From Phenylobacterium sp. (GTDB taxonomy: Bacteria; Pseudomonadota; Alphaproteobacteria; Caulobacterales; Caulobacteraceae): a DNA stretch of 64,000 nt. The notes beneath the pieces are model-generated. The model saw only the letters and a list, made by a program, of their open reading frames with translations. It did no database searches and was not told the DNA's origin. The DNA lies in assembly GCF_004299445.1 (NCBI RefSeq), contig NZ_SCTC01000080.1:98710-162709 (forward strand), read 5' to 3'. The first letter of the stretch is position 1; every line of letters starts with the position of its first letter. The position numbers and the translations under genes were made by a program. Positions 8,546 through 15,907 of this stretch are shown in pieces.

Positions 8546-8595
8546 CGTCGGACGGGGACTCGACTTCCCCGCGGTCAGCGTACGAAGCTGGGCCC

Positions 8596-9396
8596 ATGAG
8601 CGAACAACGACAGCCCGCCGAGACGAAGCCCGCAGCCACCATCCTGCTGCTGCGCGACCAGCCCGAGTTCGAAGTGCTGATGGTGAAGCGCCATCACCAG
8701 ATCGACTTTGCATCCGGCGCGCTGGTGTTTCCGGGCGGCAAGACCCACGCCGGCGACGCCGACCCGGCCTGGGCCGAGCACTGCGTGGGCTGGGACGCCT
8801 TCGACGACGAGCAGCGGACCCTGCGCATCGGCGCGATCCGCGAGGCCTACGAAGAGGCGGGCATCCTGCTGGCCGAGGGTCTCGACGGCTCGGACTTCGC
8901 GGAGGTGTGCGACCCGGCCGTGCGCTCGGCGGTGGACCGGGGCGAGACCGCCTTCATCGACGTGGTGAAGGAGCTGGGCGTGCGGCTGCAGCTGGATTCG
9001 CTGGCGGTGTTCGCCCGCTGGATCACGCCCACCATGATGCCCAAGCGCTTCGACACCTGGTTCTACGCCGTGCGCGCGCCAGCCGATCAGGTGGCGGCGG
9101 CCGACGGTCGCGAGGCGGTGGACGCCGAGTGGATCGCGCCCAAGGAGATCCTGCGTCTGGCCGACGCCGGCGAGCGCACGGTGATCTTCCCGACACGGAT
9201 GAACGTGCAGCTATTGGCGGAAGCCGACAGCGCCAGCGACTGCGTGGCCCGCGCGCAGGCCCGGAAGCTGGTGACCGTGCTGCCGGTGGTGGAGCTGCGC
9301 GACGGCGCCCGCTTCCTGGTGATCCCGCCCGACGCGGGCTACGGCGCGGTGGCCGAGCCGATGGAGCGGATCTCGGCGGAGAGCCGGACGGGGTAG
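8596..9396 (+). CDS. NUDIX hydrolase
   Basis: A 266-residue NUDIX-superfamily hydrolase. It has GALVFPGGK (about residues 41-49) and, after an insert of about 30 residues, the core REAYEEAGI (82-90); this expanded box is typical of the NUDT7/19-like branch acting on CoA derivatives or other pyrophosphates. The downstream segment FARWITPTMMPKRFDTWFY is also characteristic of that branch. The start ATG at 8596 begins MSEQRQPAETKPAATILLLR and leaves no N-terminal overhang. It follows the DUF2336 gene closely and may be co-transcribed with it. The precise substrate is unknown. Confidence 0.85.
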   Translation: MSEQRQPAETKPAATILLLRDQPEFEVLMVKRHHQIDFASGALVFPGGKTHAGDADPAWAEHCVGWDAFDDEQRTLRIGAIREAYEEAGILLAEGLDGSDFAEVCDPAVRSAVDRGETAFIDVVKELGVRLQLDSLAVFARWITPTMMPKRFDTWFYAVRAPADQVAAADGREAVDAEWIAPKEILRLADAGERTVIFPTRMNVQLLAEADSASDCVARAQARKLVTVLPVVELRDGARFLVIPPDAGYGAVAEPMERISAESRTG

Positions 9397-9443
9397 GGGC
9401 GGTCGAGCCCCGTAGGCGACGGTGGAAAGGGCTGCCCCTAAGG

Positions 9444-10043
9444 CTAAGGGAGTCGCACCACTTTCCCTCGTGGCAGCAGACTCTTCGCGCGCTGTTCGTC
9501 GATCCAGTCACTCGTTCCACCCCGGATCTCCGCGACGCCGCAACGGCGGTTCGACAGGACCCGACCACCCCTGAGAACCGCGACGCCCAATTCGTCCTGG
9601 GGATTGTTGTGGCCATCCGGACCGAAGCCCGTCCTGATCATGCGGGAGTACACGACGTATGTGACGCCGCCGGTCTCAAAATAGATCTGCATCTCACCGC
9701 CGCCAGAGTAGCCGGCGGAGGCCCATCGCAATGATCCGGCGCTGCCGCCAGACGGCTCTGGATAGGCAAGTTCCAGTTTGCCGGGGGCGCCGTATCGATA
9801 CTGGACTGCGCGAGACGGGCCGTTCGCGGCGCAGATCGCGACCTGCTTCGCGCCAATGGGACACTGGAAGAGCGCAACTTCAGTCGATCGACAAAGGCCG
9901 GGCAATTCGCGCGAGTCCCGGGTCGGTGGCGGAGCAGATGTGGCGCCCGTCGTCCCAGGCAACGCGCCCAGCGTCGCGACCAGGATAGCAAGCGGAACTG
10001 TGTTCTTGCCGTAGCGCCGCGCTGTCGGTCGGATCAACGACAC
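9444..10043 (-). CDS. Exported hypothetical protein
   Basis: A 199-residue protein with an N-terminal signal sequence: basic MSLIRPTARRYGKN, a hydrophobic core VPLAILVATLGALPG, then small residues to about residue 40. The mature part contains CRSTEVALFQCPIGAKQVAICA, a cysteine-bearing motif seen in uncharacterised periplasmic proteins of proteobacteria, and a Gly/Tyr-rich beta segment. Four cysteines in the mature region suggest disulphides. GTG at 10043 is preceded by AGGAG at six bases, which decides the start. It converges on the NUDIX gene. No function can be assigned. Confidence 0.6.
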   Translation of the reverse strand: MSLIRPTARRYGKNTVPLAILVATLGALPGTTGATSAPPPTRDSRELPGLCRSTEVALFQCPIGAKQVAICAANGPSRAVQYRYGAPGKLELAYPEPSGGSAGSLRWASAGYSGGGEMQIYFETGGVTYVVYSRMIRTGFGPDGHNNPQDELGVAVLRGGRVLSNRRCGVAEIRGGTSDWIDEQRAKSLLPRGKVVRLP

Positions 10044-10176
10044 TGCTCATCTCCTATTCCGGCGAGGAGCTTAGCGATTGGGGGCCTGCTTTCCACTCCG
10101 ATACCTATCCCCTTGCTCCGCGCTGAATCGGTCCGCCGAAGGCGGTATCGTTTCCCCCGGCGCGATAGTCGGGTCT

Positions 10177-10223
10177 CCTCTCCCGGGCGCGGAGCGCCGA
10201 GGGAGAGGGCGGGAGAGGGCGGC
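10177..10223 (-). repeat. Palindromic repeat, inverted copy of the 48-bp family
   Basis: Read on the minus strand this 47-bp segment matches the 48-bp repeat found at 10726 and 10928 with about four differences, one a single-base gap. It contains CTCTCCC and GGGAGAGG arms that form a hairpin. It lies just downstream of the DUF559 gene, in the opposite orientation to the other two copies. Confidence 0.8.
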
Positions 10224-10269
10224 GCTGGGTTAGAAGCCCGCTCGACGTTGGACCCGACCGGGCCTTGAG

Positions 10270-10686
10270 CTAGCGGCCGGGCGTTCGTCGCCCGCGGGCG
10301 ATGATGGAGCCGCGGCGGCTGGGATCGGACTCGCGACAGGCGCTGAGGATCGTCCAGGACACGGCGTCCAGGTCGTCGATCACTTGGGCGTTCCGGAAGC
10401 GCAACACCGTGAGGCCGTGCCGCTTGAGGTAGGTATCGCGGCGCGCATCGTACTCGACCTGATCGCCGTGAATCCCGCCATCCAGTTCCACGGCGAGGGC
10501 GGCTTCGAGACATAGGAAGTCGACGATGAAGGGGCCGACCGCCACCTGGCGGCGCCACTTCCAGTCTTCGAGGCGGCCTGCGCGCAGGACTTCCCAGAGC
10601 TGAAACTCAGCTTCGGTCTGGTCGCGCCTGAGACGGCGGGCACGATCTCGTCGGAGTTTGGACGTGACGGAAACGACCTTGGCCAT
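10270..10686 (-). CDS. DUF559 endonuclease-like protein
   Basis: A 138-residue protein of the DUF559 family, related to very-short-patch-repair and restriction-type nucleases with a PD-(D/E)XK-like core. Core elements in order: basic N-terminal helix (KLRRDRARRLRRDQTEAEFQLWEVLR), GPFIVDFLCLEAALAVELDG with the candidate catalytic Asp and Glu, then RRDTYLKRHGLTVLRFRNAQV. The ATG at 10686 starts MAKVVSVTSKLRRD; the open frame upstream runs through repeat sequence and is unlikely to be coding. It is flanked on both sides by copies of the same palindromic repeat. A nuclease activity on DNA is a family-level inference. Confidence 0.8.
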   Translation of the reverse strand: MAKVVSVTSKLRRDRARRLRRDQTEAEFQLWEVLRAGRLEDWKWRRQVAVGPFIVDFLCLEAALAVELDGGIHGDQVEYDARRDTYLKRHGLTVLRFRNAQVIDDLDAVSWTILSACRESDPSRRGSIIARGRRTPGR

Positions 10687-10725
10687 GGGGAATCGGGTCC
10701 AACGCTGGGGCGGCGGCACGGCCGA

Positions 10726-10773
10726 GCCGCCCTCTCCCGGCCTCTCCCACGGCGCTGCCGCGCCTGGGAGAGG
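10726..10773 (+). repeat. 48-bp palindromic repeat, copy 1
   Basis: Identical over 48 bases to 10928-10975. The copy runs from GCCGCCCTCTCCCGG to GCCTGGGAGAGG and folds through CCTCTCCCA and TGGGAGAGG around GGCGCTGCCGCG. It lies 40 bases upstream of the DUF559 start codon. Confidence 0.88.
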
Positions 10774-10816
10774 TGAGGGCAAGAAAGGGAGTGATCGAGA
10801 CTGCACAACGGGTGTC

Positions 10817-10848
10817 ATCCCGGCTTTGGCGCAGCCAAGGACCGGGTC
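10817..10848. repeat. Short intergenic palindrome
   Basis: A hairpin-forming sequence in which CCCGGCTTTGGC pairs with GCCAAGG and CCGGG around GCA. It resembles the TCATCCCGG-type intergenic palindromes of Caulobacterales and lies between the two identical 48-bp repeats. No promoter or gene is seen in this stretch. Confidence 0.6.
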
Positions 10849-10927
10849 CCAACCAAGGGCCGCGCGTCGATGCTTGTGGAGTGTGTGGCGGGATCGGGTC
10901 CAATGGTGCGGATGATCGTTCGTCGGC

Positions 10928-10975
10928 GCCGCCCTCTCCCGGCCTCTCCCACGGCGCTGCCGCGCCTGGGAGAGG
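10928..10975 (+). repeat. 48-bp palindromic repeat, copy 2
   Basis: An exact second copy of the repeat at 10726-10773, 202 bases away in the same orientation. It ends four bases before the stop codon of the convergently oriented hypothetical gene at 10979, so it may also act as part of that gene's 3' end. Confidence 0.88.
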
Positions 10976-10978
10976 GGC

Positions 10979-11497
10979 CTAGGATGTGTTGGCGACGCGC
11001 AGTGCCCGGGCGCCGGTGAGGAGGGCGGCGCGGCCGGCGAGGGCGGCGGCGGGGGCCTGTAGGGCTGGGATGGCGGCCAGGGCCGGGGTGCGGGAGACGA
11101 CGGTGAGGTTGCGGGCGATCTGGGCGCGGCAGACGTCGGGGTCGTCGGGGAGGCGTTCGACGGACTCGGGCCTCTCGAGGCGGGTGTGCCAGTCGGGCCG
11201 TTCGTAGGCGTCGTCGCGTTCGGGGCGTTCAGCGTCGGTCGCCTGGGCTGCGGCGACCCGCTTGGCCTCGGCGCGGGGCGCGGGCGCGACGGTTCCGGCG
11301 GCGAAGCGGGCGCGGAGCGCCAGCGACTGGCGCACGCCCCGGCTCACCTGGCTGTAGACGGTGGTCAGGGCCACGAGCTGGTCGACGTCGCGGGTTTCGA
11401 GGGCCACGCCATGGACCTGGCGGACCATGCCCATGCCGAGCTGGGCGAGCTCCAGGAGGAGGGCCTGTTCGGCGGCGGCGTCGGCGGCGTTCGACAT
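10979..11497 (-). CDS. Hypothetical protein, helical, cytoplasmic
   Basis: A 172-residue protein I do not recognise by name. The N-terminal part (MSNAADAAAEQALLLELAQLG) and the next 60 residues are predicted helical. A charged, low-complexity middle (about residues 75-115) is rich in Ala, Arg, Glu and Asp. The last third contains DDPDVCRAQIARNLTVV and an alanine-rich tail. There is no signal peptide or membrane segment. ATG at 11497 is preferred over an upstream in-frame start because the extra 16 residues look non-coding. Composition is consistent with a real alphaproteobacterial gene, but support is only length and codon pattern. Confidence 0.5.
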   Translation of the reverse strand: MSNAADAAAEQALLLELAQLGMGMVRQVHGVALETRDVDQLVALTTVYSQVSRGVRQSLALRARFAAGTVAPAPRAEAKRVAAAQATDAERPERDDAYERPDWHTRLERPESVERLPDDPDVCRAQIARNLTVVSRTPALAAIPALQAPAAALAGRAALLTGARALRVANTS

Positions 11498-11568
11498 GAA
11501 CAAAAAGAGAACATGGATCGTGGCGGACGTCAAGCTTTCGCGCACGTGGCCCGGTTCGTGCCCTTGCT

Positions 11569-11599
11569 CGTCATCCCGCGACGTGTTCGCGGGATGACG
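11569..11599. repeat. Perfect 12-bp inverted repeat
   Basis: CGTCATCCCGCG and its exact complement CGCGGGATGACG are separated by seven bases. It is a TCATCCCGC-type dispersed palindrome lying upstream of the hypothetical gene at 10979-11497. There is no T-tract, so it is not an obvious intrinsic terminator. Confidence 0.75.
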
Positions 11600-11708
11600 G
11601 AGATGGGTATTGGGGGGCTAGGCTCGGACAGCGGTGAGGATCGAGACTCCATCACCCTGATCGCCTCCGGCGATCTGTCCCTCTCCATCAAGGGAGGGAA
11701 GGGGCCGC

Positions 11709-12179
11709 TCAGGCCGCGCGGGCTTCCAGGGCCTGGAGCATGACCTGGCCGGCCGGTTGGTCGTCGGTCTTGATGTCGTCGCGGGCGGCCGTCTTGATCG
11801 CATCGATGTGAGCGTCGATCAGGCCCATCGGCACGTCGAGGCGCTTGGCCTTGTCGTCGATGTGGCGGCAGAGCAGGCCGGCGATCCGGGTGATCAGCGG
11901 GAAGCCGTAGGTGGCGCCCAGGCCCTTCAGGTCATGGGCCCGCAGATAGAGGCTTTCCATGGTCTCGGCCGTCTGGCCCGCGTCACGGATGGCGGCGCGC
12001 GCGGTCTCGAGCTTGGCGATCTCGTCGTTCAGCCACTGGGTGAAGTTGCCCGACAGGCTCTTCAGCGCGGCTTCGGCCTTGGCGATGGCCGCGGGATCGA
12101 TGGCGCCCAGGCGACCGCCGCCCATGCGCAGGCGCATGGGGTTGGGGGTCTGGAACTGACCGGTTTTCGGATCGCTCAC
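11709..12179 (-). CDS. Hpt (histidine phosphotransfer) domain protein
   Basis: A 156-residue single-domain histidine phosphotransfer protein, relaying phosphate between a hybrid kinase and a response regulator in the cytoplasm. The Hpt motif AHDLKGLGATYG places the phospho-accepting His at residue 82, in a four-helix bundle spanning about 35-145. The first 30 residues (PMRLRMGGGRLGAID) are extended and not part of the bundle. It begins with GTG at 12179, near a GGGAG box. No kinase or regulator lies directly beside it, so the pathway is unknown; the degenerate kinase at 6-7.2 kb is not an obvious partner because it lacks transferable residues. Confidence 0.85.
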   Translation of the reverse strand: MSDPKTGQFQTPNPMRLRMGGGRLGAIDPAAIAKAEAALKSLSGNFTQWLNDEIAKLETARAAIRDAGQTAETMESLYLRAHDLKGLGATYGFPLITRIAGLLCRHIDDKAKRLDVPMGLIDAHIDAIKTAARDDIKTDDQPAGQVMLQALEARAA

Positions 12180-12220
12180 GTAACTCTCCCAGCGGAACGC
12201 CAGCCAGAATAGGGTGAAGC

Positions 12221-12231
12221 GGTTAATAACC
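12221..12231. promoter_or_regulatory. Palindromic candidate operator GGTTAATAACC
   Basis: An 11-base palindrome with a central A, 42 bases upstream of the GTG of the Hpt gene. Its TTAA core recalls a half CtrA site, but the N7-spaced second half is missing. Any regulatory role is a guess from position. Confidence 0.25.
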
Positions 12232-12270
12232 GGCGAAAGCTCGACCGTGGATGTGGAAAGGCGCCGCAGG

Positions 12271-13047
12271 CTAGACTGAGAACTGCTCGGCCAGGACGCG
12301 TTCGCCCAGGCTGCGCCCGGCGTCGAACAGCATGCACACCTTCACGTCGCGATCCTCGGCGACATAGACCTCGAGCACGTTGGGCGCCTCGAAGTTGTCG
12401 GCCACGGCGCTGACCGGGCGCTTGGCGCCCTCCAGCACCTCAAGGCGGATCCGCGAATTGTGGGCGAGCAGGGCGCCGCGCCAGCGACGCGGGCGGAAGG
12501 CGCTGATCGGCGTCAGCGCCAGGATCTTGGAATCCATCGGGATGATGGGGCCGTGGGCCGAGAGGTTGTAGGCGGTCGAGCCCATCGGGGTGGAGATCAG
12601 GGCGCCGTCGCAGATCAGCTCGGGCAGGCGCACCTTGCCGTCGACCGAAATGCGCAGCTTGGCGGCCTGGCGGGTGGTGCGCAGCAGGCTGACCTCGTTG
12701 AAGGCGATCGCCTCGTGGGTCTGGCCGTCGACGTCCACGGCCTGCATGCGCAGCGGGTGGATCTCGGCCTGCTCGGCCGAGTTGATCCGGCCCAGCAGGT
12801 CGTCGTCGGCGAACTCGTTCATCAGGAAGCCGACCGAGCCCTTGTTCATGCCGTAGATCGGCTTGCCCGAGGCCATCAGCGCGTGGACCGTCTCCAGCAT
12901 GAAGCCGTCGCCGCCCAGGGCGACGATCACCTGGGCGTTGTCGATCCCGGCGTCGCCATAGCGGGCGGCCAGCTTGTCGCGCGCCTCCTGCGCCTCCGGG
13001 CGGGTGCTTGCGACGAAGGTCAGTCGGGTCACGAAAAGGTTCGCCAT
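12271..13047 (-). CDS. nadK: NAD kinase
   Basis: A 258-residue NAD kinase, phosphorylating NAD to NADP with ATP or polyphosphate in the cytoplasm. The GGDG motif is at residues 45-48 (VALGGDGFML), the conserved FNEVSLLR follows in the second domain, and the substrate loop ICDGALISTPMGSTAYNLSAHGP is intact. The protein is shorter than the E. coli enzyme at the N-terminus, as is usual for alphaproteobacterial forms. A 62-base gap separates it from the DUF2336 gene upstream on the same strand, so co-transcription is possible. Nothing unusual is seen. Confidence 0.93.
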   Translation of the reverse strand: MANLFVTRLTFVASTRPEAQEARDKLAARYGDAGIDNAQVIVALGGDGFMLETVHALMASGKPIYGMNKGSVGFLMNEFADDDLLGRINSAEQAEIHPLRMQAVDVDGQTHEAIAFNEVSLLRTTRQAAKLRISVDGKVRLPELICDGALISTPMGSTAYNLSAHGPIIPMDSKILALTPISAFRPRRWRGALLAHNSRIRLEVLEGAKRPVSAVADNFEAPNVLEVYVAEDRDVKVCMLFDAGRSLGERVLAEQFSV

Positions 13048-13109
13048 CGTCCGCCAGAAGGGCCGAAGCTCCGGCGTCTGTCAAACGGCTGTTTGCGACA
13101 CTTTGACGT

Positions 13110-14243
13110 TTAGGCGGCGAGCGAGCGGGCGGCCTGGCGGAACGCCGACGCCGCGACTTCCGGCGCCACCGGCGCGAACGCCACCGAGGCCTTGCGGGCC
13201 CCGTCGGCGCCGCCGCCCGGCCGGCCGTCGTTGAGCTGGCGCGTCATCTCGAGGATGTCGGGGAACACGCTGCGGTCGATCCCGACCGCGGCGCAGGCCA
13301 GGGCCAGCAGCTCGGGCCGGTCGGAATCGATCGCCGACTGCACGTGGCCGGTGTCGAAGCGGCCCAGCATCGCCAGCGCGCCGACGAAGAGGCCCAGCCG
13401 GCCTTCGCGGAGCGCCCGCACCAGGTAGCCCGGGCGCAGCTGGCCGGCGGAATACAGCTTGTCGATCAGCCGCTGTTCCATCACCTCGCGCTCGCCCTCG
13501 CGGGTCATGCGCGGCACCGCCTCGGAGGACGAGGACGCCATGTGGCCGGCGTGGGCCTCGTTGATCGAGGCGGCCAGGGCTGCGTCGAGGACGGCGACGT
13601 CGAGGCGGAACCGGTCGGCCAGGCCCTTGCGCAGCGCCAGACCCACCCAGAGGTAGAGGCGCTTGGCCAGTTGCCCGGTGAGCTTGGGATGCTGCGACAG
13701 CGGTGTGCGCAGGGCGGCGATCTGGCGGGACGCCTCGACCAGGTCCTGCATGTCCTTGGGCGACAGTTCGGCGGTGTGGTTGCCGGCGAGCGCGGTGAGG
13801 ACGGCGGGCTCGGACTGCTCGAGGATGGCGCCGACCACGGCCTCGGAGATGTGCGGACGGCGCGCGACTTCGATCTGGTGCTCGATGGTGGCTTCGACCA
13901 GCAGGCGCATCAGGTCGCTGTCCTGCAGCACCGGGCTCTGGGCGATGATGGGGCGGGCGATCTCGATGTCGTCCAGCGCCAGGACGTTGATCAGGGCGTT
14001 CGGCGCCCAGTCGGCGGCGGCCAGCTTCTCGGACAGGCGGTGGCGGATGTCGCGCTCGGCCTCGACGACCAGGCTCATGAAGATCGAGGACAGCAGGACC
14101 TGAATCGCGCCCGACTTCATCGCCTCACCGGCGTGGGGCGTGTCGCACAGGTCCGCAATCGCCAGCAGCAGGCGTTCTCGATCCGCCGGTTGGCGGCTTT
14201 TGGCGAGGTCGAGCAGACTTTCGCTGCTCATCGCGAAGCTCAC
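13110..14243 (-). CDS. DUF2336 domain-containing protein (second paralogue)
   Basis: A 377-residue member of the same family as the protein at 7391-8545, with low overall identity but the same helix-repeat layout. Shared landmarks are SPVLQDSDLMRLLVEA, VARRPHISEAVVGAIL, and AGNHTAELSPKDMQDLVEA. I place the start at GTG 14243 because AGGAG lies seven bases before it; the ATG four codons further in has no such spacing. The frame stays open far upstream, antisense to glpK, but that part is a shadow. The C-terminal 40 residues are Gly/Ala-rich. It diverges from glycerol kinase. Function is unknown. Confidence 0.8.
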   Translation of the reverse strand: MSFAMSSESLLDLAKSRQPADRERLLLAIADLCDTPHAGEAMKSGAIQVLLSSIFMSLVVEAERDIRHRLSEKLAAADWAPNALINVLALDDIEIARPIIAQSPVLQDSDLMRLLVEATIEHQIEVARRPHISEAVVGAILEQSEPAVLTALAGNHTAELSPKDMQDLVEASRQIAALRTPLSQHPKLTGQLAKRLYLWVGLALRKGLADRFRLDVAVLDAALAASINEAHAGHMASSSSEAVPRMTREGEREVMEQRLIDKLYSAGQLRPGYLVRALREGRLGLFVGALAMLGRFDTGHVQSAIDSDRPELLALACAAVGIDRSVFPDILEMTRQLNDGRPGGGADGARKASVAFAPVAPEVAASAFRQAARSLAA

Positions 14244-14351
14244 GCCGGGTCTCCTATGTTCTACAGTTCGATCCAGGCTATGCGGACTCTGGCGCGGGGC
14301 GGTGAAGACATGCTTAAGCCGGGTCACTTCGCGGTTAGGGAATCGTAAATC

Positions 14352-15848
14352 ATGGGCGATCCGCTGATCCTGGCGCTGGACCAGGGCACCACCTCCACAC
14401 GGGCCATTCTGTTCGCCGCCGACGGGCGCGCCCTGGCCGAGGCGGGCAGCCCTCTCGAGCAGCATTACCCTCAGGATGGGTGGGTGGAGCACGACGCCGA
14501 GGAGATCTTCGCTGAGTCCGTGAAGGCGCTCAGGGCGGTGCTGGACAAGGCCGGACGGTCGCTTTCCGACGTCGCGGCGATCGGCGTGACAAATCAGCGC
14601 GAGACCATCGTTTTGTGGGATCGGACCACCGGTAAGCCCGTGCACCGGGCGATCGTTTGGCAGGACCGCCGCACCGAGCCGGCCTGCCTGGCGCTGCGCA
14701 ACGCCGGCCACGAGGCCCGGGTCACCGAGCTGACGGGCCTGCTGCTCGACCCGTACTTCTCGGGCACCAAGCTGGGCTGGCTGCTGGACCATGTTCACGG
14801 CGCGCGGGCGGCGGCGGAGCGGGGCGAACTGCTGGCCGGGACCATCGACAGCTGGGTCATCTGGAAGCTGACGGGCGGCCGGGTGCACGCCACCGACGCC
14901 ACCAACGCCTCGCGCACCCTGCTGTACGACATCCGCGCCGGCGAGTGGTCGACCGAGATGGGCGAGATGCTGGGCGTGCCGCTGAACATCCTGCCGCAGG
15001 TGCGCGACTGCACCGGGGACTTCGGCGAGACGGAAGCCTCGATCCTGGGCCGGGCGATCCGGATCCGCGGCGTGGCCGGCGACCAGCAGGCGGCGCTGAT
15101 GGGGCAGGGCTGCATCCGCCCGGGCGAGATGAAGGCCACCTACGGCACCGGCTGCTTCATGCTGCTGAACACCGGCGAGGCGGCGCCGATCTCGCAGGCG
15201 CGCCTCCTGACGACGGTGGCGGCGCAGGTGAACGGGCGGACGACCTATGCGCTGGAGGGCGCGATCTTCATCGCCGGCGCGGCGATCCAGTGGCTGGGCG
15301 AGGGCCTGGGCGTCCAGGGCGGACCCAGGGCGGCCGAGGCGCTGGCGGCCGGGGCGCGCGACGACCTGGGCGTGGTGCTGGTTCCGGCGTTCACCGGCCT
15401 GGGCGCGCCCTGGTGGGACGCCAACGCCCGGGGCGGCATCTTCGGCCTGACCCGAGACGCGGGCCTGCCCGAGATCGCGCGGGCCGCCTTCGACGCCGCG
15501 GCGCTGCAGACCCGCGATCTGATCGAGGCGATGCGCGCTGATGCGCCGCATGCGTTCAAGGGCGAGGTGGAGCTGCGGATGGACGGCGGCATGGCACGGT
15601 CGGCCTGGTTCAGCCAGCGGCTGTCGGACCTGACCGGCGTGGGCGTCTGCCGCGCCACGTTCGAGGAGACCACCGCGCTGGGGGCGGCGCTGTTCGCGGG
15701 CGTGGGCGCCGGCGTCTATCGCGACGTCGAGGAGGCGGCGAGCGCGCGGCCGAAGACCGAAAGCTACCGGCCCGCCATGGCCGCTGACCCGCGCGAGCGG
15801 GCCTACGCCCGCTGGCTGGATGCGGTGAACCGGGTCCGCGCGGGCTAG
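14352..15848 (+). CDS. glpK: Glycerol kinase
   Basis: A 498-residue FGGY-family kinase making glycerol-3-phosphate from glycerol and ATP. Landmarks in order: DQGTTSTRAILF phosphate-binding loop at the N-terminus, GWVEHDAEEI, TNQRETIVLWDR, TYGTGCFMLLNTG, GLGAPWWDANARGG, and MDGGMARSAWFSQ with LGAALFAGVG near the C-terminus. These match GlpK rather than xylulose or gluconate kinases, and the length is exactly typical. The ATG at 14352 follows an AGGGA box. No glpF, glpD or glpR is adjacent, so it looks like a stand-alone unit here. Confident call. Confidence 0.95.
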   Translation: MGDPLILALDQGTTSTRAILFAADGRALAEAGSPLEQHYPQDGWVEHDAEEIFAESVKALRAVLDKAGRSLSDVAAIGVTNQRETIVLWDRTTGKPVHRAIVWQDRRTEPACLALRNAGHEARVTELTGLLLDPYFSGTKLGWLLDHVHGARAAAERGELLAGTIDSWVIWKLTGGRVHATDATNASRTLLYDIRAGEWSTEMGEMLGVPLNILPQVRDCTGDFGETEASILGRAIRIRGVAGDQQAALMGQGCIRPGEMKATYGTGCFMLLNTGEAAPISQARLLTTVAAQVNGRTTYALEGAIFIAGAAIQWLGEGLGVQGGPRAAEALAAGARDDLGVVLVPAFTGLGAPWWDANARGGIFGLTRDAGLPEIARAAFDAAALQTRDLIEAMRADAPHAFKGEVELRMDGGMARSAWFSQRLSDLTGVGVCRATFEETTALGAALFAGVGAGVYRDVEEAASARPKTESYRPAMAADPRERAYARWLDAVNRVRAG

Positions 15849-15907
15849 AGCTTGGCAGTCGGGGCCGCCGACCTCTAACGTCCGGTCACGTCGCGTAGGG
15901 AGACGGC

